Source: Synergistaceae bacterium
GTDB lineage: Bacteria; Synergistota; Synergistia; Synergistales; Aminobacteriaceae
Direction of reading: 5' to 3'
Assembly (NCBI GenBank): GCA_017394925.1
Contig: JAFPWQ010000277.1
Span: 1 to 5,378, forward strand
Length of the DNA stretch: 5,378 bases
Within the stretch, counting starts at the first letter, position 1; every line of letters begins with the position of its first letter. Positions 1 to 5,378 of this stretch are shown here, piece after piece. The notes under the pieces were generated by a model. It did not search any database. It was not told the DNA's origin and was given only the letters and a program-made list of their open reading frames with translations. Position numbers and translations under genes: made by a program.

Positions 1-44
1 AGCCTGCAGGTTTACTCGGCAAGAGCATACAGGAGAAGGTGTAA
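1..44 (+). CDS. livH: C-terminal end of LivH, branched-chain amino acid ABC permease (partial)
   Basis: Only the last 14 codons and the TAA stop at 42-44 are present; the gene begins left of the window. Reading in frame from base 3 gives PAGLLGKSIQEKV, which matches the usual LivH tail (a basic residue followed by P-x-G-L-x-G-K and ending in EKV). LivH is the membrane partner of LivM in the branched-chain amino acid importer. The stop lies 2 bp before the livM start, and the livM ribosome binding site is embedded in these last codons, so the two genes are transcribed and probably translated together. The identification rests on a short tail plus gene order, but both agree. Confidence 0.8.
   Translation, partial: PAGLLGKSIQEKV
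31..39 (+). promoter_or_regulatory. Ribosome binding site of livM inside the livH end
   Basis: AGGAGAAGG lies 7-15 bases before the ATG at 47. It overlaps the last codons of livH, so ribosomes finishing livH pass over it. It supports the first of two near ATGs (47 and 53) as the start of livM, although initiation at 53 cannot be excluded. Confidence 0.7.
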
Positions 45-46
45 AC

Positions 47-1105
47 ATGACGATGAAGAGAATAATTAATCTTAAGCGCACGGAAGCAAGAAGAATTTTC
101 ATCACGTATTCGGCTGTTGTGATTGCATATATTATCTTTCAGGTAATGAGCAGTACGGGCTTTCTGAGTTCGTCAATGCGGGGAATGCTTGTGCCTATAT
201 GCGCGTATATGGTCATGGCCGTATCTTTGAATCTCGTTGTCGGGATTTCCGGCGAATTATCACTTGGTCATGCAGGTTTTATGTCAATCGGTGCGTTTTC
301 AGGAGTTGCAGGTGCGATTCTAATGCAGGCAACGATAACTAATGCGCCGCTGAGATTAGCCATTGCCATGATAATCGGTGCAATATTCGCGGCCATTGCA
401 GGATTCTTAATTGGGATTCCTGTTTTGAGGCTCAAGGGTGATTATCTTGCGATTGTTACATTGGCATTCGGTGAAATCATAAAGAGCATTCTCAATAATT
501 TTTACTTCGGCGTTGATTCACAGGGTCTTCACTTCTCAATGCTGACTGACACAACGAGACTGCTTAAAGGCGGCAGGCTGATTATACGCGGTCCTATGGG
601 CATATCAGGAATAATGAAAATCGCGACGTTCCCAATGGGATTTATACTCGTCATGATTGCATTAATTGTCGTGTTTAATCTCGTGAATTCACGTTCAGGG
701 CGTGCGTTCATGGCCATACGTGATGACAGGATAGCGGCAGAAAGTATCGGGCTTGACATCACGAAGTACAAGATGATGGCGTTCGTAACGTCTGCGGCAT
801 TAGCTGGTGCGGCTGGTGCATTGTTCGCGATGAATTACTCAACGATTGTGGCGAATAAATTCGATTTCAACACTTCGATTTTAATTCTTGTCTTTGTTGT
901 CTTAGGCGGTCAGGGTAATATGTTAGGCTCGATTATAGCGGCGGCGGCATTAACTGTACTTCCTGAAAAGTTACGGAGCTTCTCGGATTACAGAATGCTG
1001 CTTTATGCCGTGATTCTAATCGTTACTATGCTTGGGACTAATAACGCTGAGATTAAAGAATTCTTCATGCGGTTAAATCCCTTCAGACGTAAAGAGGAGG
1101 CGTAA
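47..1105 (+). CDS. livM: LivM, branched-chain amino acid ABC transporter permease
   Basis: A 352-residue inner-membrane permease of the Liv/HAAT ABC importer family, which pairs with LivH to form the channel for leucine, isoleucine, valine or related substrates. Hydrophobic segments lie at about residues 17-34, 46-66, 72-95, 102-125, 130-150, 195-213, 245-262, 275-300 and 315-332. Family signatures are the GISGELSLGHAGF stretch at 66-78, the cytoplasmic coupling loop around 219-235 (RAFMAIRDDRIAAESIG) that contacts the ATPases, and GGQGNMLG at 287-294. Its length is normal for LivM without the longer N-terminal extension seen in E. coli. It is preceded by the livH end and followed after 2 bp by livG. 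The exact substrate cannot be read from the permease, because Liv-type importers also carry other amino acids, amides or urea. Lack of urea-operon neighbours favours amino acids. Confidence 0.95.
   Translation: MTMKRIINLKRTEARRIFITYSAVVIAYIIFQVMSSTGFLSSSMRGMLVPICAYMVMAVSLNLVVGISGELSLGHAGFMSIGAFSGVAGAILMQATITNAPLRLAIAMIIGAIFAAIAGFLIGIPVLRLKGDYLAIVTLAFGEIIKSILNNFYFGVDSQGLHFSMLTDTTRLLKGGRLIIRGPMGISGIMKIATFPMGFILVMIALIVVFNLVNSRSGRAFMAIRDDRIAAESIGLDITKYKMMAFVTSAALAGAAGALFAMNYSTIVANKFDFNTSILILVFVVLGGQGNMLGSIIAAAALTVLPEKLRSFSDYRMLLYAVILIVTMLGTNNAEIKEFFMRLNPFRRKEEA
1094..1100 (+). promoter_or_regulatory. Ribosome binding site of livG inside the livM end
   Basis: GAGGAGG, a near-consensus anti-16S match, ends 7 bases before the livG ATG at 1108 and is encoded within the last codons of livM. 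It fixes the livG start at 1108 despite the unusually long N-terminus this gives, and implies coupling of livG translation to livM. Confidence 0.75.
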
Positions 1106-1107
1106 AC

Positions 1108-1944
1108 ATGAAGACTAAGACAAAATATATTCCTGTTCCGTCAAAGGCTATATTGCCCGAACGTGATGCGGCAAGAGAACCCGTTCTTGAATGCGTTAAT
1201 CTGGGGATCATGTTAGGGGGAATAAAGGCGGTCGATAATTTTAATCTCACTGTAGGCAGAACTGAAATTGTCGGCTTAATCGGCCCTAATGGTGCAGGCA
1301 AAACTACAGTGTTTAATTTACTCACGAAAGTTTATCAGCCTACAACGGGTACGATATTGCTCAACGGCAAAGACACTCACGGAATGACAACGGTACAGGT
1401 AAACAGGTCAGGCATTGCGAGAACGTTTCAGAATATACGCCTGTTCAAGAACTTGAGTGTTGCAGATAACGTTAAAGCGGCCATGAATAACGACATGAGA
1501 TATAACATGCTGAGTGCAATACTGCGTCTTCCTGATTACAGACGTGAAGAGATTGCTGCACACAGACGCGCGTTAAAGCTGCTCTCTATATTCGACATGC
1601 AGAATCTTGCCGACGTTCCTGCGGGATCACTTCCGTACGGAGCACAGAGAAGACTTGAGATTGTCCGTGCGCTTGCAACTAATCCGTGTTTGCTTTTACT
1701 CGATGAACCTGCAGCAGGCATGAATCCCTCAGAGACTGCCGAACTGCTAGACAGCATACGCAAAGTGCATGACATGTTCCAGATTGCAATAATATTAATC
1801 GAACACGATATGAGTCTGGTCATGAATATCTGCGACGGAATATGTGTATTAAATTTCGGTCAGGTTATCGCAAAAGGCACTCCTGATGAGATTCAGAATA
1901 ATCCGGCAGTAATCGAAGCGTATTTAGGGAGGCGCAAAGAATGA
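1108..1944 (+). CDS. livG: LivG, branched-chain amino acid ABC transporter ATPase
   Basis: A 278-residue cytoplasmic ATPase that powers the LivHM channel together with LivF. Visible ABC motifs are Walker A GPNGAGKTT at 59-67, the Q-loop glutamine at 108 in TFQNIRLF, the signature LPYGAQRRLEI at 175-185, Walker B LLLLDEPAAGMNP at 195-207 with catalytic Glu200, and H-loop His233 in IEHDM. The YGxQRRLEI signature and the DEPAAGMNP Walker B are typical of LivG rather than LivF. The protein is somewhat longer than the usual 250-260 residues: about 25 residues (1-25, basic then proline-containing) precede the normal beginning of the fold at PVLECVNL. The start is supported by a strong GAGGAGG site and I see no alternative ATG before the fold. 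The stop overlaps the livF start by 4 bases. Confidence 0.96.
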   Translation: MKTKTKYIPVPSKAILPERDAAREPVLECVNLGIMLGGIKAVDNFNLTVGRTEIVGLIGPNGAGKTTVFNLLTKVYQPTTGTILLNGKDTHGMTTVQVNRSGIARTFQNIRLFKNLSVADNVKAAMNNDMRYNMLSAILRLPDYRREEIAAHRRALKLLSIFDMQNLADVPAGSLPYGAQRRLEIVRALATNPCLLLLDEPAAGMNPSETAELLDSIRKVHDMFQIAIILIEHDMSLVMNICDGICVLNFGQVIAKGTPDEIQNNPAVIEAYLGRRKE

Positions 1945-2654
1945 GTGATGCAGTCTTAAAGGTTGAGAATATAAACGTGTATTACGGAAGCATTCATGCA
2001 ATCAAGGGAATATCGTTTGAAGTTCATGACGGCGAAATTGTAACGCTTATCGGTGCCAACGGTGCAGGTAAATCAACAACGCTTAACACTATATCGGGCT
2101 TGCTGCATCATACAACGGGAAGTATTTCATTCATGGGTGAATCACTCGATAAAATTCCGCCGCATAAAATCGTCGAACTCGGACTCGCTCAAGTTCCTGA
2201 AGGCAGACGTGTATTTGCTCAGATGACAGTTCACGAAAATCTCGAAATGGGAGCATATACCCAGAATGATAAAACGATTCATGAGGACATAGAGAAAGTT
2301 TACGCGTTATTCCCAAGACTGAAAGAACGATATAAACAGTCGGCAGGTACACTATCAGGCGGGGAACAGCAGATGCTTGCAATGGCACGTGCATTAATGA
2401 GCCGTCCTAAACTCTTAATGCTTGATGAGCCTTCTATGGGTCTTGCGCCTATTCTCGTTGAACAGATTTTTGATATTATTGCAGACCTGCACAAAACCGG
2501 CGCGACTATTCTGCTTGTTGAACAGAACGCACAAATGGCACTGAGCATTGCAGGACGCGGCTACGTCATGGAGACAGGCAAGATCGTTACGACAGGTACA
2601 GGCAAAGAATTATTATCGTCCGAAGAAGTCAGAAAGGCATATCTCGGCGGTTAA
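1941..2654 (+). CDS. livF: LivF, branched-chain amino acid ABC transporter ATPase
   Basis: A 237-residue second ATPase of the importer, of normal LivF length. Motifs in order: Walker A GANGAGKST at 38-46, Q-loop Gln84 in AQVPEGRRVF, signature LSGGEQQM at 138-145, Walker B LLMLDEPSMGL at 158-168 with catalytic Glu163, and VEQNA at 193-197, where Gln replaces the usual H-loop histidine. The AQVPEGRRVF, DEPSMGLAP and VEQN motifs are characteristic of LivF and distinguish it from LivG. The ATG at 1941 overlaps the livG stop (ATGA), with AGGGAGG at 1926-1932 eight bases upstream. It is the last gene of the operon: a hairpin terminator follows 13 bases after the stop, and the next gene lies on the opposite strand. 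Confidence 0.97.
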   Translation: MSDAVLKVENINVYYGSIHAIKGISFEVHDGEIVTLIGANGAGKSTTLNTISGLLHHTTGSISFMGESLDKIPPHKIVELGLAQVPEGRRVFAQMTVHENLEMGAYTQNDKTIHEDIEKVYALFPRLKERYKQSAGTLSGGEQQMLAMARALMSRPKLLMLDEPSMGLAPILVEQIFDIIADLHKTGATILLVEQNAQMALSIAGRGYVMETGKIVTTGTGKELLSSEEVRKAYLGG

Positions 2655-2667
2655 TGTGAGATAGAAA

Positions 2668-2703
2668 AAGTCCCCCCACAGTTACGCGGGGGATTTGTTT
2701 TTT
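2668..2703. terminator. Bidirectional rho-independent terminator between livF and the YunG-like gene
   Basis: The stem pairs TCCCCC (2671-2676) with GGGGGA (2688-2693) and can extend outward through a G-U and two A-U pairs (2668-2670 with 2694-2696). The loop is about 11 bases. On the + strand the stem is followed by TTGTTTTTT (2695-2703), ending livF transcription. On the minus strand the same stem is followed by a T run complementary to the A tract at 2665-2669, so it can also end the convergent gene. The minus-strand stop codon (2682-2684) lies in the loop, so the coding sequence runs through one stem arm. Confidence 0.88.
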
Positions 2704-3125
2704 ATGCAGTATCTTTTCAGTTCACGTTTCAGATATTCATAGCGTTCTTTCTTTTCATGACGCATAAAATGAATCTTTCGTGATTGTTCGAGATTATCCG
2801 TATAGCTCAGTGATTCGCCGTCAAACTGTTCACTCGTCAGATCAAACGCATGGCCATTCGCGACGTTATAGCAGTGATAATTACCTTCAGGCAAAAGAAT
2901 CCCATGTACTTTTCCGCCGAAAATGTCCTGTGCTAAGAATGAAGTTACTGCACATTGTCCCAGCGTAATATTCTCACGTGTCCATTGATTGCGCAGTCTG
3001 GGAGTACATGAGTATTCACACCAGACGTTAAGCAATGCATGATACAAATCATCAGGAGTGTTTATGCCCTCGTAAATATTATTTACTGCGCGTATCTTAT
3101 CTGAGTTTTCGTATCCGTAATACAT
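2682..3125 (-). CDS. YunG-like protein of unknown function
   Basis: A 147-residue soluble protein without signal peptide or membrane segment. The central block GQCAVTSFLAQDIFGG (57-71), then a Gly-Asn-Tyr-His segment with His84 and a following Tyr-Asn, then DLTSEQF (95-101), resembles the uncharacterised YunG family of Bacillus, whose members carry GQCAVTALVVQDYFGG, H-Y-W-N and DLTxxQF. The family match is from memory of these motifs. The ordered Cys58, His84 and Asp95 could form a cysteine-hydrolase or transglutaminase-like triad; that is inference only. The C-terminus (about 121-147) is strongly charged and basic. The ATG at 3123-3125 is preceded by AAAAGGGG 10 bases upstream and by a good promoter. 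The gene converges with livF and diverges from the primase gene. It may be host or cargo of the adjacent element; the window does not decide. Confidence 0.8.
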   Translation of the reverse strand: MYYGYENSDKIRAVNNIYEGINTPDDLYHALLNVWCEYSCTPRLRNQWTRENITLGQCAVTSFLAQDIFGGKVHGILLPEGNYHCYNVANGHAFDLTSEQFDGESLSYTDNLEQSRKIHFMRHEKKERYEYLKRELKRYCIKNKSPA

Positions 3126-3135
3126 AAATCAATAA

Positions 3136-3143
3136 CCCCTTTT
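3136..3143 (-). promoter_or_regulatory. Ribosome binding site of the YunG-like gene
   Basis: On the minus strand AAAAGGGG lies 10 bases before the ATG at 3125-3123. It is a slightly imperfect but purine-rich Shine-Dalgarno site and is the only one near this start. Confidence 0.55.
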
Positions 3144-3157
3144 ATTTTGTTGCAGTA

Positions 3158-3188
3158 ATTATACAGCTGCCTGATCTGGTCAGTACAA
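3158..3188 (-). promoter_or_regulatory. Sigma-70-type promoter of the YunG-like gene
   Basis: On the minus strand a perfect TATAAT -10 box occupies 3163-3158. An imperfect -35 candidate, TTGTAC, lies at 3188-3183 with a long 19-base spacer, so the -10 element is the strong part of the call. Transcription would start near 3151, leaving a leader of about 25 bases that includes the ribosome binding site. Confidence 0.55.
3171..3183. promoter_or_regulatory. Short dyad, possible operator in the divergent region
   Basis: CTGA-TCTGG-TCAG is an inverted repeat in which the four outer pairs are perfect and a fifth is a G-T mismatch. It sits between the -10 and -35 candidates of the YunG-like promoter and about 30 bases before the primase start, where a repressor could affect both genes. 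It is short, and a repeat of this size can occur by chance. Confidence 0.25.
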
Positions 3189-3195
3189 AATCAAA

Positions 3196-3202
3196 AGAGG
3201 AG
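3196..3202 (+). promoter_or_regulatory. Ribosome binding site of the primase-helicase gene
   Basis: AGAGGAG ends 8 bases before the ATG at 3211. An in-frame TGA at 3172-3174 with no start codon between it and 3211 makes this the first possible start, so site and frame agree. Confidence 0.8.
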
Positions 3203-3210
3203 CGATAAAA

Positions 3211-5378
3211 ATGACATTCAAAGAGGCAATAGAATATATCAAACAACACGAGACATGCATAAACTACGCACGGGAAGAATTAAACCGTCCTGTTTCAGAA
3301 TCAACCCTCAGGGGAGTTTCACTCGCACCAGGTGAACATCATCACGATAACGCTTTTCAGATTTACCCGCAGAGTAATACATGGTGTGATTGGACTTGGC
3401 ATAAAGGCGGGGATATTATTGAACTTGCACGCTGGGGTAAGCATAACGGAGACAGAGCCGCCGCAATCCGTGAACTCTGCGAAAGATGCAATATCACTAT
3501 TGATCATAACGCTATAGAATATACCCAGTCAGAATATAAAAAACTTCAAGATTATGTTCTCGACTGCCACAAGAAATTACGTCCTCAGGATTTTGATTAC
3601 AATCATAAACGCAGAATATATGACAGCACGATTGAAGAACTCAAAATCGGTTATGACCCGAAAACTGACAGGCTCGTTATTCCATACACACGTAACGGCG
3701 AAATTGTTTATTACGCGACAAGAGACAGAAGCGGCAAGCCAGGAGCGCAAAAATACAAGAAGGCACCTTTACAGAACGGTGAAAACGGACTCGCAAATAT
3801 ACCCTGGGGACTTGATACTCTTTACATGAAAAATGATAAAGTCATTCACACCTGCTTAGGCGATTTCAGAGTTGACGAGATGATCGCAATGTCCGAAGGC
3901 ATGTTTGATATTCTTTCGTTCTGGCAGGAAAAATATAAATGTCTTTCACCCATCAGCGGGTACTTCAATAAAAAATATATGCCTATGGTCATCAGTGCAT
4001 GCAAAAGCGTTAAACTAGTTGTGATGAGCTTCGATAATGACACGTCGGGTATGAATTTCACTAAGAACATGGCCATGAATTTTATTATGAATGACATAAA
4101 TTTTATCTGCGTCAGATTACCCGACGGAGTCAAAGACATCAGCGATTATTACGCGGCAGGCGGAAATCTTGATGAACTTGTTACTTATGCTGTCAACGGT
4201 AAAGCACTGTTCAATGATACGATTGTGAAAGACCCCATTGCGTTTCAGAAATTCCTGAAAGATTTCAGTGCAGATATTGACGATAAAGTTCAGTTCAGAC
4301 AGTTCTTAGCTGAATACGCAAGGTACATGGACAAATACGATTTATATGACCTGTGCCAGTCAAAAGAAGAAACTTTCGGAAAAGGTTATATAGCTATGTG
4401 CCGTCAGGATGCAATGCGGGGTCCGAGTGAAAAAGTTCTCAGCGATGAAATTCTTGACCGCGTTACCCTTCAATATATACCCAATGACGGGTTTTATGAA
4501 TATAAACATGGCGTGTGGGAAAGAACTGATGATTTATTCATCAAAGGCTACGTAACTAAAAGACTGGGCAACTTCATGAACAATTCACGCGCAGGTGCCG
4601 TTACAAATCTGCTTAAATCCGTATGCGCACGGAACGTTGAACTCAACAAGAAAAACATTCTCAATTTACAGAACGGCACTCTCAATCTTGATACTCTTGA
4701 ACTCATGCCTCACTCAACAGAGGACCTCTCAAGTATTCAGCTGACATTCAATTATGATCCGAAAGCTGATTGTGTGAAATGGAAAAAATTTGTCTCTCAG
4801 GTCATGAGCAAAAAGAAAAGAAAAATACAGCTTATTCAGGAAATATGCGGTTATGTTCTTTATCCGGATTGCAGTCTTCAGAAATGCTTCATGCTTTACG
4901 GAAAAGGTTCAAACGGAAAAAGCGTTTTTCTTTCTGTCCTTCGCGCTGTGTTCGGACGCAGAAACTGCCGTGCCATTGAATTAAGCAGTCTCGCTAAACC
5001 GTTCTACGCAATTCAGTTAAAAGACGCTCTTTTGAATGCATGCACCGAAATTGATTCAGATTTCAAAAAAGATTCGTCAATGTTCAAAAAAATAGTATCG
5101 GGTGAAGCTGTCTATGATTCATACAAAGGCAAGGACGGAATCGAATTCACTCCCAGAGTCAAAAATTTCTTCGCGTGCAACTCTTTCGTCAACTGCAATC
5201 ATATCGATTACGGCGTTCTGCGCAGAATGCTCTTCGTTAAATTCAATGAACGCTTTGACGGAAAAGACGCAAATTCTCATCTCCTGAATGAACTGCTTGA
5301 GGAATTGCCCGGTATCCTGAACTGGATCATCGAAGGTTACCGCAGACTTAAAGCAAGAGGCGCTTTTATTGAAACTGC
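3211..5378 (+). CDS. Phage/plasmid-type primase-helicase (TOPRIM plus SF3 helicase), 3' end outside the window
   Basis: 722 codons are open from the ATG to the window edge, with no stop. Residues about 10-95 look like a DnaG CHC2 domain (FQIYPQSNTWCDW, then KGGDIIELA), but most zinc ligands are absent: Cys59 and nearby histidines 43-45 and 64 remain. Residues about 120-325 are a DnaG-type primase core with TOPRIM motifs EGMFD (Glu229, Asp233), FDNDTSG (Asp275, Asp277) and KDISDYY (Lys308, Asp309, Asp312). Residues about 420-540 resemble the D5_N domain of P4-family primases (LNLQNGTLNL near 484-493). A superfamily 3 helicase follows: Walker A GKGSNGKS at 564-571, Walker B-like LLNACTEID at 607-615 with Glu613, sensor Asn657, and Arg671-Arg672 as candidate arginine finger. 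It would prime and unwind DNA for replication of a phage, satellite or plasmid-like element. The missing tail is probably short, judging by family length. Confidence 0.93.
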   Translation, partial: MTFKEAIEYIKQHETCINYAREELNRPVSESTLRGVSLAPGEHHHDNAFQIYPQSNTWCDWTWHKGGDIIELARWGKHNGDRAAAIRELCERCNITIDHNAIEYTQSEYKKLQDYVLDCHKKLRPQDFDYNHKRRIYDSTIEELKIGYDPKTDRLVIPYTRNGEIVYYATRDRSGKPGAQKYKKAPLQNGENGLANIPWGLDTLYMKNDKVIHTCLGDFRVDEMIAMSEGMFDILSFWQEKYKCLSPISGYFNKKYMPMVISACKSVKLVVMSFDNDTSGMNFTKNMAMNFIMNDINFICVRLPDGVKDISDYYAAGGNLDELVTYAVNGKALFNDTIVKDPIAFQKFLKDFSADIDDKVQFRQFLAEYARYMDKYDLYDLCQSKEETFGKGYIAMCRQDAMRGPSEKVLSDEILDRVTLQYIPNDGFYEYKHGVWERTDDLFIKGYVTKRLGNFMNNSRAGAVTNLLKSVCARNVELNKKNILNLQNGTLNLDTLELMPHSTEDLSSIQLTFNYDPKADCVKWKKFVSQVMSKKKRKIQLIQEICGYVLYPDCSLQKCFMLYGKGSNGKSVFLSVLRAVFGRRNCRAIELSSLAKPFYAIQLKDALLNACTEIDSDFKKDSSMFKKIVSGEAVYDSYKGKDGIEFTPRVKNFFACNSFVNCNHIDYGVLRRMLFVKFNERFDGKDANSHLLNELLEELPGILNWIIEGYRRLKARGAFIET

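Noticed and set aside
1732..1770. Possible defect in the LivG ATPase because the signature reads LPYGAQ rather than LSGGQ
   Set aside because: A YG-type signature followed by QRRLEI is normal for LivG, and all other ATPase motifs are intact.
2521..2535. Missing H-loop histidine in LivF (VEQNA)
   Set aside because: Glutamine at this position is the usual state in LivF proteins and does not mark a broken gene.
529..2548. Several 80-95 codon minus-strand frames across the liv genes
   Set aside because: All are antisense to well-conserved LivM, LivG or LivF coding sequence and have no independent support.
3332..3829. Two short + strand open frames (3332-3517 and 3554-3829)
   Set aside because: They lie in another reading phase inside the primase gene and lack recognisable motifs; the long frame from 3211 explains the region.
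3846..4139. 97-codon minus-strand open frame with hydrophobic stretches
   Set aside because: It is antisense to the TOPRIM core of the primase, which has intact catalytic motifs in frame. The hydrophobic pattern is a by-product of that coding strand, and no ribosome binding site or family motif is seen.
4770..5287. Short + strand frames at 4770-4979 and 5102-5287
   Set aside because: They are out-of-phase shadows of the SF3 helicase region, whose Walker A, Walker B and sensor residues are in the long frame.
1..5378. CRISPR array, tRNA, rRNA, insertion sequence or toxin-antitoxin pair
   Set aside because: No regularly spaced repeats, no cloverleaf-like sequence, no terminal inverted repeats with a transposase and no small gene pair were seen.

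Overview
The window joins two unlike regions. Positions 1-2654 hold the end of a branched-chain amino acid (Liv/HAAT-type) ABC importer operon, in the order livH (last codons only), livM, livG, livF, all on the + strand. Gene spacing is very tight: 2 bp between each of livH-livM and livM-livG, and a 4-bp ATGA overlap between livG and livF. Shine-Dalgarno sites lie inside the end of the preceding gene, so the cassette is almost certainly co-transcribed and translationally coupled. LivH and LivM form the membrane channel and LivG and LivF are the ATPases. The periplasmic or lipoprotein binding protein must lie outside the window. A strong bidirectional hairpin terminator closes the operon at about 2668-2703.

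Positions 2682-3125 hold a small minus-strand gene resembling the uncharacterised YunG family. It converges on livF, and its last codons and stop lie inside the shared terminator. An 85-bp divergent intergenic region (3126-3210) carries its promoter and a short dyad. From 3211 to the window end runs one uninterrupted + strand frame of 722 codons that is still open at the edge. It encodes a primase-helicase of phage/plasmid type: a CHC2-like N-terminus with degraded zinc ligands, a DnaG-type TOPRIM catalytic core, then a D5_N/P4-type domain and a superfamily 3 helicase ATPase. This marks the right part of the window as a prophage, satellite or other integrated replicon next to a housekeeping transport operon. 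No integrase, tRNA or att repeat is visible.

The organism is a bacterium with moderate to low G+C, strong purine-rich ribosome binding sites and ATG starts. A liv cassette of this type in such a background fits gut-type anaerobes such as Synergistota or Bacillota, but this is a weak inference. I see no clear novel defence system. The best leads are the primase-helicase with a ligand-poor CHC2 module and the unexplored YunG-like gene divergent from it.
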